From Clavelina lepadiformis (lineage: Eukaryota; Chordata; Ascidiacea; Aplousobranchia; Clavelinidae), in NCBI RefSeq assembly GCF_947623445.1, contig NC_135247.1:14758501-14822500 (forward strand): a stretch of DNA of 64,000 nucleotides. Reading direction: 5' to 3'. The notes below the pieces were generated by a model. The model made no database searches, was not told the DNA's origin, and saw only the letters and a list, made by a program, of their open reading frames with translations. Position numbers and translations under genes: made by a program. This document shows positions 28,834-41,685 of the stretch, piece by piece (position 1 is the first letter of the stretch; every line of letters begins with the position of its first letter).

Positions 28834-29345
28834 CAGCACGGCTACCAAACACCAGATTTGGGTAGTATCGCGGTACTATACTTTCGAATTTCTGTACACT
28901 CGGTACTTTTAGAAAAAAGTACCAAATCTCTGTGCCGAATTACTTTTATCACGAAATTTTAGTCGGTCCCGGTACTCGGTACTTTTAAAATGACTAATTC
29001 AAGGTTTTGGGAAGTATGTTTTTAAACCTTCAGTTTAATTAAGAATTAATGCCAATTTCAGGACTTTTTGTTCTTTTTTTATCTACAAATGTCTAATAAA
29101 GTCGCAAAGAGTGAGTTCACATATTTTCTAACCGGAAGTAACTTTAGCAGAGTCATAATACCGGCAGAAATTGCTCTTGCAGCAACAGGATCTGCTGTAC
29201 ATGAAATAACGGTATCGAGTAGCCTACTGGCAATGTACCGAATTACTTTTTTGAAACCGAATACCGGAACCGTAGGTACATTTTTTGCAAAGCACCGGTA
29301 TTGTTACCGGCAGTACTTACAAAGATCCGACTTTCAAGTACTTTC
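28834..29345. repeat. GGTAC-rich repeat, probable non-autonomous DNA transposon
   Basis: Starts 'cagcacggctaccaaacacc' and contains many 'ggtactcggtactttt' words. The right part has similar words in inverted orientation ('accgaataccggaaccg', 'accggtattgttaccgg'), suggesting long inverted arms around an AT-rich centre. The right boundary and duplication are not resolved. Confidence 0.45.
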
Positions 29346-29391
29346 AAGCACATAATTTAAGCACATTAAAATAAAACCAAAGTTAAGCTAA

Positions 29392-29679
29392 TTGTTTGGC
29401 AGGACAAAAGCGTTATCTCACCGTCAGGATAGAACCTATCGGTGTGTCTGGTTGGAAGAAGAAAAAATCCACAAATATGAAATTCATAAAAGGGACCGGA
29501 GTCCTTTTCAGGGGGCCTGTGGGGAGGACAAGGTAAGGATTTTTTACACAGGTCGGTTGTTGGAGAGAATAGATGATGATCAATTATTTCACTCAAGTTC
29601 AGCCTATAATGGTTTATTTAGATTGTTTGAAGATGCATACATCGACAGTGATGTAAGTATACCGGGAAGAGTTAAATAG
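29392..29679 (+). other. Unrecognised open frame
   Basis: A 95-codon frame rich in charged residues (HRQDRTYRCVWLEEEK, KRDRSPFQGACGEDK, LLERIDDDQLF). A 'gacaaggtaagga' donor-like site lies inside it, so a short exon ending near 29532 is possible. I recognise no family. It sits beside repeats and could be a transposon remnant. Confidence 0.2.
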
Positions 29680-30352
29680 ATTTGATGCCTGGTTGGATCT
29701 TGGAGCGAGCGACGTTGAATCCATTTTCCAGGATTGTGAAGGAGACACTATTTCAAATCGAAGGTCTTCCGCTTGTGCTTTGAAAAACAATAGGCCTATT
29801 TACCATGCTGGAGAGAGTTTCCTTAATTATTCTAACAATTTTCTTTCAGATGAGACAAGATACCAGCTTCTGAAAATGCTAACGTTATACACAACTTTAC
29901 TTAACCTAATGCCGGTATCCAATTATTATTTGCTATCAACATAAAGGTTTTTAATGAGTAGGCTAAATAGGTTATAATGTAGATAACTTTCAGATGAATG
30001 CAATTACAATGGAACCATTATTGATTTGCGTATGTCATTTTTTTCTTTATTTCGTATATAATTTATATCTTTGACTAGGTAAGTAAGTTTAAATTGCGGG
30101 CTTTTTCGAGTCAAAATATCAAATTCGGGCTAGTGTAATCGGTCTGTTCTATAACGGTGAGTTGAATCTGACTTTTAAGTACTTTACTTGTTTTAAATTG
30201 TCAAGACCTCATTAGCGGCACCCACTGAGGAAGCTCCCAGCAACCCTACCACGCAAGGACACTTCAGTTTCCAATAGCCTGGCTGAATTAGTCTCAGAGT
30301 GGTCGAGACGACCTCCTGAATATGATCTCTCCTGACACTATACTGGGTCCAA

Positions 30353-30512
30353 CTAAACAGACTCCGCATCTGTGCTGGAAGATTCGCCGCCGACATGCAC
30401 CGCTGGGGATGAGCGAAGAGCAGTGCATGCTCCTGTGTAGCAACATTTCAAACCCCGTCCTACATACTGGAAGATTGCCCGGTGTTAAGTCCACCCTATC
30501 CTCTCGCTGACT
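30353..30512 (+). mobile_element. LINE reverse-transcriptase C-terminal tail (fossil)
   Basis: The forward frame reads LNRLRICAGRFAADMHRWG, a stop codon, then SSACSCVATFQTPSYILEDC. This matches the C-terminal pattern of non-LTR retrotransposon ORF2 (LxRxRxGxGR..xMHxWG...CxCG..QTxxHIxxxCP). Only the tail survives and the frame is interrupted at least once. The clade cannot be fixed from this piece. Confidence 0.6.
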
Positions 30513-30639
30513 TTGACAGCATTTCTCTGCAAAACTCACAGTGCATGCAATTTATAATTTGCGCATTGCACCATATTTCTCCATACAAATATACATGTAT
30601 TTGTTGTAAGTATCTCGCATCCAATATCAATTGACTCTT

Positions 30640-30755
30640 ATTTACCAAATAATCGACGTGGTTCGAGTCACTTATAACAAAAGACTCGGTCTGAGTCTTA
30701 TACGGTAAATGACTCGAGTGTGACTGACTTGATTACGACTCTGACAATAACATTA
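30640..30755. repeat. Fragment of the AAGTC/GACTC-rich repeat
   Basis: Words such as 'gttcgagtcac', 'aaatgactcgagtgtgactg' and 'gacttgattacgactctgac' relate it to the copies at 15.1, 16.3 and 43 kb. It is short and diverged. Confidence 0.45.
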
Positions 30756-31759
30756 GCAGGGTGATTGGTAAAAAGAGTAAATGCCATTTTAGAATAAATT
30801 CCTGCGATGTGGTATCGAAATATTTATCCAGGGTAAAACTTAACCATATTACCGAGCTAAAATCAAAGGTTCCAGTATAATGAAATAACGGGTATGTCTC
30901 ATGATCTATAGCTTTCATGATTAACTGAAGTGTTTAAATACTATGGCAAACTAGTCACTGAAAACCATGACCTTATTTATTAAAAATCCTGCCTCTTTAT
31001 GTAGCATTTACATAAAAGATATTGGCACGTAACTCGAACTAAAAAAATAAACGCCTGACCTTAAAAACATCTCGTTAAAACAATAAAGAATTGGCTTTGC
31101 CTGTGCACACATGTAAATTGTGTAAATCGTAACACTAAACTTTTGAGCAACCGATTTACAACACCAAGACCTACAAATGACTGGGAACAAAGTGGAGAAC
31201 GCAAGTTAAATTTTTTAAAGGCTTAGCAAGGTTTCCCAACTTTAACGGTAACGAGATGCGCTTCTGCTAAATAAGTACAAAAAAAAACAAAGAAATAATG
31301 ACTGTTTTTGTCATTTAACTGATACACAAATTCAAAATAATTGAAATTGAGAAAGGTGCGTTCTTCTCCAAATCAACGTTATGATATTTGAAGCAAAGGC
31401 CTTGAAATTCTTATGGCGTTAAAGATAAAAATGTAAGAGGATAAAGGCAAATACTTTTGTGGAAGAACAATACCAAAAACCAAAAGTTGCTAGAGCGGTA
31501 AATTTAAACACTTGAAGAAAGCAGGAGGGGCATAGAAACATTTAATAGAGTTGTCTAGATCTGACGTCATTTGATACAAGCACGTCACCGACACGCTTCA
31601 ATAAAAGCGCACAACCTTCGCCTTCCACGCCAACAGGAAATGAATTGTGCTGGAAGGCGTGTTTTTTGTTTTTTTGCCAACGCGGCAATATCTAAATTCT
31701 GGGAAAATTTTGAGAGGAACAGCGAAATACTCGCGGCAAAAAAAGTTAATTAAAAAACA

Positions 31760-32120
31760 TTACAAGATTTGGTGAAATTTACGCCACAATTCAGCCTTTT
31801 GCTTAAACTTGTTTCTATGTTGTAAAATGATGTAATCCACTCGTTGTGTCCAGGAAGCGGTTTGCGCCGTCAGACATGCAGAGTTTCGCAATTTAAAACA
31901 AGCGAGGATGTGTTGGCGTGGTTGTCTGTTGCGGTAATGAATGTCCGGGCCGATTAAGTGTCGCATGTTTCGGTAAAAATGCGCATCAGAAACGTTTAAA
32001 AATGGCGGCGAAATGATACCTTCGACGTGGAGTTCATACGAAAATTGACAAAGCTCTGAAGTAACATGACGAAGCAGCAAAAACCTTCGACGAGCATGAC
32101 AAAATACAAATACTGTTTAG
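31760..32120 (-). other. Possible exon-like open frame, unrecognised
   Basis: A plausible acceptor ('tttttttctaaacag') is followed on the minus strand by an open frame of about 118 codons that includes VTSELCQFSYELHVEGIISP and ends LWRKFHQIL. It lies below the TNFR-like stop codon and could be an alternative last exon or a separate gene, but phase and family are unknown. Spurious origin is quite possible. Confidence 0.2.
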
Positions 32121-32615
32121 AAAAAAATTGACCACAGTCGCAAACAACAGACAGTGAAAGACACAAAAAGTTGTAGTAGCTCTCTACAATCTAGATCGAA
32201 CTATAGCTTGTTCTTCAGTCTTGATTTTTTGTTAAGAGAAACGCCCAGAAATGTTTGGCGAACAACCCCTATACGTTATACAGCTTTCAACAAAACAAAA
32301 TCACTGAAGCGTATACAAGCTAAACAGTCTTTCGAGATGACGTAATTCCGTTTTGCGTTAGTCGTTTGTTTGTCAGAAATGTAGTCACTTTACACATGAT
32401 GTAAGTTCTGTAATACTTCATAATGAAGTTACTTTGCAAGCACATTGTCTCATGGATCGATGCAACTTCAATTAAAGTAAAACTACCTGTAATTTCCATG
32501 CAAATACTGTTGGTTAAAACTAAGCTATGCGGCCACTGATCGACGACTATCAAGCATTTTTTGAAGCAGGGGTAAAACAGGACGCCAGGCAAAGTTAACA
32601 GTGTTAGACGTAGGT

Positions 32616-35600
32616 CTAGGAATTCCTGGAGTTATCCTTTCGGTTAGTGGTATGATAAATGGAATCGAATGGAGGCCTGTGAATTTCAACATTCGCCTCG
32701 CTGCTCGGATGCGAGGAGGAGTAGAGATCTTCTTGGATGCTGCTATAGTTTGTTTCCTGGATGGGAGTGTGGCATCGATCACTGGATAACTGGCTACTAT
32801 ACCTCACTTGAGCATTCTCCACCGGACACCGGGAGGAATGTGTCCGGATGTTGGAAGGCAATTTCTGGGCATCAGAATGTTCATCAAAACCGCTGTAACC
32901 TTTGACATTGGTCTGAGGAGACTGGCCAAATGCGGACGAGGAGGAATCCAGTTCAGTGCATAGAGATGTGTGTTCAGTAGGCGGACTAGGTCGTGGATGT
33001 GGGAGATTTGTCGCTCCATGACCTTTTCCTAGCTGATGTTGCCGATTTTGTTGACAGGAGTCCTCACTGTCAGTCCTCATGAGAAACACACCCCTTTCAG
33101 AAACACCTGTAATTTTAAAGAAGAATTACTACAGAAATAATAAAACATGGTATTTCGGACACCTATCAATTATCTGTTTTCTTGACAGCCTTGTGAATAA
33201 AAAGTTCAAGGTTCCAGTCTATCAAGCGAATAACTTCACTTACCTCTTTGAGGCTGAGGCGGATCACAGGCACGAGTTGAGCTATCCGGTGACGTGACAA
33301 AGTCACTTGAAGTAAAGGACCCCGCTCCAGCAGGCATATTTTGACTGCTTTGTAAAGAATAAGACCGTTCTGGGACATTAGTCGGGTTATTGCAGGTGTG
33401 AGGTGCTTGGTGAATTGTAACCGGTCCGGTATAAATGTTAGAGTTGGTCACGGTCCCAAAATGTACGGATGACTGTTGTGGAGGATCCCTGTTATCACTG
33501 TAACGTGGAGGCGAGTCACTCCCTAAAAGAATGATTCAAAAATTAAACGAATATTTCAACAATTTCGGCCAATTTAAAACGTGGGAAGAGGCAGAGAAAC
33601 ATGACGTACGACTGTGCTCGATCCTTCCTTTATTTTTTAAGTAAGGCGCTTCCTCTATATCTGTTCCTTCGCTTACTTCGTCCATTTCTGCAAACAAGCA
33701 CCAAAGGATATGATGATGGATTAAAAGTCGCAGGTAAAATATTAATTCCTTTACATACTTGTGGAGTGTGAGGTTCGAAGATTCTCTTCTTCAAACACTT
33801 TCGGATCATTTTCATCCGATGCTGAACCTATAAATAGCAATATAATCAAGGAAGACGCTTTGGCTAACTTTTAGAAAAATGTTCATAATTTATTGAAATA
33901 ATTTTTCACGTTAGATAGCTAAATATAACGTACAACGTATCTCTTCTTCCGTTCTTCGGTCGCATGACGTCAGGGAAATTCCAGCAGGACCTTCTGCAAC
34001 GAAAAGTCCAAAATGTGAGTCGTAAAAAAATGGTGACTCTTTGCACGACCGTTTAGGTTTCATGATAGTTAACCTGAGCGCTTGGTCGAGGTGCGGGGTT
34101 CTTTTGCTGGCTTGTCGGGTGAAAAACATTTACCGATTATTTTTTGACGTAGAACTTCGTTTTTGGTGCAGTAGAGGTACGCCAGAGCACCAACAGCAAT
34201 TAACAACACTGCTGCAATTGCCATTGCCGGGACCAGTAGTTTGGAATCGTTCTTACTGGGATCTGGTAGAAATGACTTAAAAGCGTTATCAAGGCTAAGA
34301 AGTTGATTTATCTGTTAACCCATATTTTTATGTGAAGTTAACTACAAAGGAATTTCTTTAACAACTGTTCTTACACATAATTACCATATGGTACAGATGC
34401 TGCCAACGTCTTTATCTCTGGCATATTGTTATCGGTCGGTATATCCAAAGTTTTTAGAATTATTTTCGGCGCAGTGGTTTTAGTCGGTATCTTGGTCGTA
34501 GTCGTCACATTTTCGGCAATTATTTGTCTATGAGATTTGCATTTACTGGCTCTCCTTGTATAGAAAAAAAAAACGTTAAATACATAACTTAATCAAACGC
34601 TAGCAGTGATAGTATGCCAAGTGAATAAAATAATAGAAACACTTACTCTTTGTATCGAACAATGCAAATTTCGTTTTCAGTGGTAAAACCCCCAGATAAT
34701 GCATCCAAACACTCCTGTACCACGCTAGGATCATAATCTGGACACTTGCTACACTGGCAACAGCTGTTCCTAATAGCATTATTGTACCATCTACAAAGCA
34801 AACCAACAAACAAAAAGCGTAAACAATAAAGTTGAAGGCCATTTCTACCAAAAAAAGTATGTCAAACAGACGATTTACGACGTACCCTTTCGGACAGGAA
34901 AAATTTGCTTCGTGTTTTGCCCTTTGTCGTTGTGTGGCAGCAACCTGAAATGGAAGTGACAGTTTAGTTTAGGTTACCGGTAACGTGGCCAACAAGTTTT
35001 TAGAAAAAAACTGTTTCCTTGTAAAGGGTGCAGTATATTTGTGCATTACATATTTCTTGTTGTTGTTGTACTATATATTCTGTTGAACTCATAGTAATAA
35101 AAATGAGAAAATTTTAAAAGGATAAGTAAAGTTTATATCGGATTCTGATCAAATAGAGCGAACACAAAGCGGAAGGACTTGAAAGTTACGTTGCATGAAA
35201 TACAACCAGGATGCTATTAATCAGATCACGCAAGGGAGCATACATTGTGACTTGTACACAAACTCCGAAGAATGAAATTGGCCTGGCCACCTTTTGAAAG
35301 AAAATTCATACAAAGTAGTAAAACGTATCACCGAATCATACGCCGACACTATACAACACTGAAATTCCAGATCTTTGTTAAAATGAAACAATTAAGAATT
35401 TCAATTCCCGCTTTCTGCGCCGTTAATGACGATACACGTTATAAACGGGCGCCCATATAACAAACATGGTAACAAAATTTAAAAAATATTAGAATAAAAC
35501 CATCACCGAATAGATTAAGACCAAGACCGTATTGCTTAAATGGACTTACTCAGGCCATTGCGAAGCTTTTCCGTTGATAATAAATAATACTGGTACGAAT

Positions 35601-38600
35601 TTTATTGTGTAAGTTTGCCACAAAGTTTATTAATTTATCAAGACATGAACTTGTTTTATACCAAAATTCATTCAGCTGCTGTCTACAACAAAATTCATAC
35701 GAGGATTTACCGTTTTCAGTTAAAAAAGAAGCAGTAACCCAGTTTACTGCAAAGTTTTCAAAATAGTCAAAAATTTTTATACTAATTGCATAAAAAACCA
35801 ACAAACGATTGCGCAAGTAGCAAAAGTATCAAAACTTTGGGCTGGTCGAATACTAAAGTTGTTTTCCAGAAAACAGCATCTACAGTTTTTTCTGAAGGAT
35901 TTCTTTCAAAATTGAATGCATTACGTTTTTGATGTAAAAACACGTTCTTTTTATAAACATCGGAGATTAGGACGGAGACGATAGGAAACTTAAGCAGCAG
36001 AGTACTTGAACACAACGCACCACAGAACGATGAGCACCACCACCGAACAAACAAGTTGCGTTTTAATGGCTCTGGAATGTTTACCTCACCTCACAAGCAA
36101 ACGAATTGGACGTTCATTTGTTCCGCGTAAATAGAGCATAATAGGAAGTGAGGATATTGAACTGGCACTGCGACATTTAACATTTACAGTTCGAAGAAAA
36201 CGTATAATGCGACGAGGTTTATTTACCCAGCACAAACAGAAAAGAATTATCTCATTTTCATACAAAGCTCTCGTCTATCTTGGACAAGTACCCATCTTTA
36301 CTCGATGCAGATATTTTATACAAACTGAAACACTCAATGTATTACGCAAAACATCGGGTTTTAAATTTCGATTTAAGCGGTTTCATGATTGCGTTGCTTA
36401 CTGGTATCATTACGTTGTAGAAATGTTTATGCGGTATTTTTGCTATTAGATAAAATCAACGTAAGTGACGACCAGAATACCGTTCATGGTCCAGTTAAAA
36501 CAAGGTAAATAGCACAGGGTGTCGGACAACATGTTTTTGAATCGGCACTTAAAGGAAACCGAAAGCGTACAAATCATAGTTCTAAAACGTGCACTGACTG
36601 TGATTGCTAAAACCACATGTAAACTTCGGCTATCGAGTAGAAACGTTACGGTTTCCGCAAACTACCACCGAATTAAATCTCTGCATTAATTCAAATAAAA
36701 CCGCTAAATATTTGTTACGCGTTGGACCATTTTCCTTTAAAGGGAAACTCCACTTCCCTTTTGTTACCAACGAGCGGTTCAAGTGGTTCAGTAATAGCCA
36801 AACAAAAGGCTTTCAAGTAAGTTTCGTTACAGTCGAACGCACACCGAGGTAGAAAAACAAATTGAGCGACCTTCAATCCCAATCGCGCGCACCACCCTAT
36901 TTCCGTTTAAGTATCATTATTACAATTAGAGGAGTATAGTGAGGTTTCCGATGGGTGCATGCGAAATAATCTTGTTTGGATTTGGCGTGTCACACAAAGC
37001 TATCTCTCTCTCCTTTTACACAACATTCACCTTTCTTTTTTCAAAATGTTTACAAGACTGAATCAAAACGCGAAATACATGCTAAAATCACACATATTCG
37101 GAGCAAAGTCGAAATGAATATTTAATAGCATTATCTATTCTGACTTGACTGAATCTCAAGACGTACGCTTCCAAAAAATTGTCCATTTAAAATTTCACAA
37201 ATTTTGAGAACGAGAATGAATTAAAAATTTGACTGTACACTTACAAAATTCACTTTGAACAATTCAAATCAAATTAAACTCTGCAAAGAATTACAACAAC
37301 AACGTTGGCGTGATTCATAAGAACAGTTCGGAAACTCAACAATTCATTAAGTGGGCTGAAAATTGACCAATGCTTGGGTAAACAGTTAAACAGCAGAAAG
37401 TGATGGTACATTAACTCTGTAGGTTGCTACGCTTTTAGGCTTCCAGATAAAAGACTGTATTGAACGAGACAAATTAGTTACCTTGAAGCTGGACTCATAA
37501 TTTGGCGAAAGCAACAGCCTTCATATTAGTTTCAGTCAATTTGCGATAAAGGATACTAATCACAATCAGTGTCACATTACATTATAAGACTGTATGGGGA
37601 TCATACGCCCAAATATCACTTTCAATGGCCAATTTATCCACTTCATTTAAAAAAGAAACGCTACTGTGGACTATCTCGTACTATAAAACATTACCTGACA
37701 TAGCTTTTATCGTTTATATTATGTGTATGGATGGCCAATCAGCTCTTTTAAGCCGTTACATATTATTATTTAACAAAAGATGGTAATACACTAATTCACA
37801 AATTTATACCAAACCAAAAGTTCCACAAACTACTAACAGATTTGCAGTGGAGCAGAACTTCTACCATGCTCCAAACAGAATTATCCTTTAATCTACACAA
37901 ACATATGTATACAAGGCAAAACAAAGTTTTACTGTAAATGAAACATAAAGTTTGAGGTATGCTAAAACAATGTTGCCAAAGAAAGTGTGACAATGTTTAG
38001 AAGAGACAATGTTTTACAACTGCCAGTTAGATGTGATCTCATCAATAGTATGCCATTTAACAACAAAGTTCATCGCTCATCAAAATGAATCTTAGGACTC
38101 TCTTTCTAAAACAAATCTGATTTTATATGCAACGTGGTGTCTTTCTTAAAACTATCGACAACTTGAAATTATGTGATTGAAAAAAATAAGATTATAGATG
38201 AATATAGTTTTCTTTAAACACGAAGCTTTCAAACAAGTATGTATAAACCTATTTATAACATTCGTATTCATACTAATCATGTTCAACATTAAAGAAGTAA
38301 TTGAAACACGCTGTACACCATAATCATCAACCCGTGGTTCCAATGTATGCACAATTACAAAGGAAATGCCCAGTTAAGATCATACACCAACTTGTTTTAC
38401 ATGGTTATAATATTAATAACTATGGTATAAAAATAAATTTAATGTAAATAGATAAACCCTACAGAAAGCAAATTATACATTGTAAGTTAAATTCTACCAT
38501 TTATATAACAAACATAACTATTTTTATTTTAGACAACTCTAAACAAAACTTTTCTCACCTCTACGGTTACAGATACCAAAATCATCAATGCCAAAACTAG

Positions 38601-38624
38601 TAAGCGGAATAGTTCCATTTCCAT
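32616..38624 (-). CDS. TNF-receptor-superfamily-like type I membrane protein with TRAF-binding motifs
   Basis: Ten exons join in frame to 533 residues: 38624-38559, 34944-34886, 34790-34647, 34554-34385, 34262-34074, 33993-33937, 33827-33759, 33687-33610, 33522-33244 and 33106-32616. Residues 1-22 are a signal peptide (MEMELFRLLVLALMILVSVT). Next is one cysteine-rich module: SCPKGWYNNAIRNSCCQCSK, then CPDYDPSVVQECL and EICIVRYK. Its C-x-WYN...CCxCxxC...C pattern resembles a first TNFR domain. A Thr-rich stalk (TTTTKIPTKTTAPK) leads to a helix near residues 155-177 (LLVPAMAIAAVLLIAVGALA). The 350-residue tail has no visible death domain but carries PIQET and SIQED, like TRAF2/3-binding motifs. 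I infer a signalling receptor. The donors of exons 6 and 8 were chosen by phase. Intron 1 is 3.6 kb. Other single-pass Cys-rich receptors remain possible. Confidence 0.68.
32727..32765 (-). other. Two adjacent TRAF-binding-like motifs in the receptor tail
   Basis: Residues 485-489 (PIQET, 32751-32765) and 493-497 (SIQED, 32727-32741) fit the consensus (P/S/A/T)-x-(Q/E)-E. The first matches the PxQET core known from vertebrate CD40. A PPQQSS segment in exon 9 is a weaker PxQxS match. Function is inferred from motif alone. Confidence 0.6.
34945..38558 (-). other. Large first intron of the TNFR-like gene
   Basis: 3.6 kb between the signal-peptide exon and the first ectodomain exon. I see no exon and no well-bounded repeat in it. 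Frames such as minus 36054-35782 are hydrophobic AT-rich translations without support. Confidence 0.5.
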
Positions 38625-40187
38625 GACTTCTTTACAAGCAGACCATCAAAATAAGTTAAGATACCTACATTGTTTTATTAAATGTTAAACTGCTCTAGGC
38701 CTATCTTATAAACTATAATAAAGAAAAAATACGGTTTATACCAAATGTTTAAAGTAAAACATGCAACAGACAAAACAATCAAACGGAGTTGATTTTTAAA
38801 TTTAAAACAAATCAGACCCAATCAATATGATAAAAAACGATCATTCTTAACGAAAATTTTAATGTGATCAAACCAGATATTTTTAGTAGAAGATGCTCTG
38901 CTTTATGGTACAAAAATCCAAATTTGGGCAAAACCACAAAACAAGCAAGTTTTAGTGATAAAGTTTCTGCCCAGTTTAAGTCATGCAAAGACTTTTTTCA
39001 GACCAAAGATAAAAACTCAAACACAACTGTAAGCTTCTATCAACACAGACATGGAGAAAGATGAAAAATATAGAATTATTGTTACGAACATTTCATTGTT
39101 TTAAGAGATTGCAAACTGCATGATTCATTTTGTTTTACCATAACCTAGTAATCAGGGAGGAGGGAAGGAAGAAATCTTTAATTTGAGTGATGAAAACATT
39201 CATTCTAAATTAAAATAACAATCTAGTCTACTCCATGACATCCCTTACAATACAAAATTCAAGATTTTGAAAGTCTATCAAATCACAATCAATTGCAGCA
39301 AACACAACAATACAGACAATAACGAGAAGTCCTTTAATTATTTCCATACAGTCAGACAGTCTATATAAATTCTTTGACAGTCTGAGAAACCTTATTATAT
39401 CATAATGACCTATCATCTCATAAAAAACAACGTTTTTGTAATAAAATTCATATTATAGGCCACACAAACAAACCTGAGCGTAAATGTTTGTATGGCATCT
39501 CTTACTTTTTGCCATTGGCCATGTGGAGCAAAAAGAACTGTGCTAACCTTATAGCATAGGCTAATATAACAAGAAATATACATAAAGAATGTAAGCGTTA
39601 TAAAAGATTGAAAGTGACATTTCACCAAAAGTAGATTTTTGAACGCACGAATTTTTCTGATGAAACAGAGGCAGCCTAAAATATTATAGAAAGAAATAAA
39701 TATATACAAATAATAATTAAGTTATAAACGATACGATCTGCATGCCAACAAAAGTTTACAAATCCCGCCAGATTGGACATCGACAATCCAGATCCTGTAC
39801 ACCACTGGTATAGAAACAGCCGATGACAATAGGACTTCCTACCAGCCGGCCAGTAGTTTAAGTACTGTGATGTGACAGCGTTATTATCGTATCATATATA
39901 CAAAAACTTGCCTAGACTAATCAGTTCGAAAATTTTTGCGACGATAACCGAGCATAGCTAGCCTACAGCGTGTAAATTTTAGCTACCTGCATGCATATCT
40001 AAAAATACGTACGGTACTTTTCACAAACCAAAGTTGGTTAGCCTAGGCCTGATTTAAACACGTAAAGTGAGCTAGCCATTACAGATCTTCCGCTTCGACT
40101 AAAAACACGCCATCAGCAAAATCGTACCACACGACTGACGACAACAACTGTTGACTTTATTCAGTTTGCACAGGGACACTGAGAATA

Positions 40188-40237
40188 ACGGTAATGACAT
40201 TGGCGGTAATGGACACCATTACCATTATCATTACCGT
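40188..40237. repeat. Imperfect inverted repeat (hairpin)
   Basis: The left arm 'acggtaatgacattggcggt' pairs with the right arm 'accattatcattaccgt' across almost no loop; both arms are built from GGTAATG/CATTACC words. About 20 of 25 positions can pair. It may be a cruciform or a short palindromic repeat. No gene is close enough to suggest a role. Confidence 0.6.
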
Positions 40238-41599
40238 CAATTTCTATCACCACATGCTGTTTTCTAGTGCACCGGTTGCACATCGCTTTGTAAATGTACA
40301 GCACCACCACAGGGCTAGCTCGCGTTAAAATTTTGAAACATAATCAACGCTAACTGGCGCAATATGTTATCCAAACAAACCAAAACCAAATTTTTTTACA
40401 AAAAGGCATAGTTTTCGTTTTAAATAACGTAACCACCGCAGGCACAAGCGATAAGAATGACGTTAAATTGACGACGTCATGTTCTATAGAAATGAAATGG
40501 GTTCATTTTTCTTTCTTTTGGCTTCATCTGGACCCACCAAAGCTGAGTAACCTACTTGACTTTAGAGTTACTTGAGGAGACAAGGAATCGTTGTAGCCTA
40601 TGATTGTGAGGGAGCTATTTGTCATAAGCTCATAGTTGCCTGCTAAATGCTAAGTCGGTAAATGTTTGTTTGCATGCTTTACTGCGATGTAACATTTCTA
40701 CACCGAACTCTGAACTACGACACAGTTAATTTTCAAAAGTTGTAGTGCTTTTATCTGATAAATTTCCGTTGAATTTGTTCTTCATCTGTTTTAAAAATGC
40801 GATGCTGAAAGTAACCTGGAGTGACAATTAAAGGCTGATTTCGAAGGATTTTTTTCAAATTACAAAGTGAAATATAACGTGAATGCATCTGCTCTTGTTA
40901 TGCAATTTGCAGCACTTTGGTGTAACCAGTCTGTACTTTCAATCTCTCTAAATTAGATTACGAAGACCTTGAAATTTAGAAAACAAAAGACGTGACAGCA
41001 AAATTAAAAGAGCAGTAGCCACGGGCGTAGGCCTATAGTCTAACCTATGCGTAGTCACATGAAACAAAAAGACATCCAACCATTTTATCTGCAATAAGTA
41101 ATCTAAAACAGAACACCAAAATCATATTTGATTTACATAAAAGCTACTGAATTGAAATAGACATGTCAACCTATAGATGTCATTCACCATTGTCTTCGGG
41201 CTTTTGTCTCTCCAGCACAAAACTTGGCATTTTTCTAAAGTTTGCTTTAAACTAACACTTTTAAGTGAAAAGCAATGATTTGAAATAGTGTTGGGAACAG
41301 ACAAAAAATCTTTACTGCTGGAAAAACATGTTTAGATGTTTATTCTTTTGATGATACAGTACTCGAGTGCAGTATTTCAGTTAGGTTAGTCTATCGCAGT
41401 TTAAATTGAAACTTCGAGCTGAATAAGCTAGATTTGTTTTTTTTGTTGGTCTTCTGTCTGTGCGTCAAAGCGACGCGCATAACATTATTATAGAAACGCA
41501 AAATATTTCCAAAAGAATGAGACAAAGTAAATACCATAACTAGTAACTGCAGATAACTTTATAACTGCGATAAAAAAAAACAAAGAAACAGAAGCTTGC

Positions 41600-41605
41600 T
41601 TTATT
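41600..41605 (-). terminator. Polyadenylation signal of the sulfotransferase gene
   Basis: AATAAA on the minus strand, about 80 bases past the stop codon. Confidence 0.5.
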
Positions 41606-41685
41606 CGTGCTTTTTCTTAACAACGAGAAATGTTAGATTGAAATTTCCAAATAAATTTAGAATTGCAATTTTCGGTATCCAAATA

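Larger units (their letters stand above)
23333..32615. other. Long intergenic region
   Basis: Over 9 kb with no gene I can support. It holds a hAT MITE (25880-26095), a GGTAC-rich repeat (28834-29345), a LINE tail (30353-30512) and an AAGTC-rich fragment (30640-30755). Several open frames of 60-125 codons (for example minus strand 24070-23693 and 32080-31760) lack family resemblance or splice context. Confidence 0.45.
38625..41685. other. Intergenic region, nothing coding recognised
   Basis: Contains the upstream flank of the TNFR-like gene, an imperfect hairpin at 40188-40237 and the 3' flank of the sulfotransferase. No supported gene. Confidence 0.5.

Noticed and set aside
32525-32782. Alternative frame across the last TNFR-like exon
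   Set aside because: The other frame continues in phase from nine upstream exons and ends at a proper stop; this one is a shadow.
35550-36054. Overlapping hydrophobic open frames in intron 1 of the TNFR-like gene
   Set aside because: No motif and no acceptor/donor pair that would add them in phase to the flanking exons, which already join correctly.
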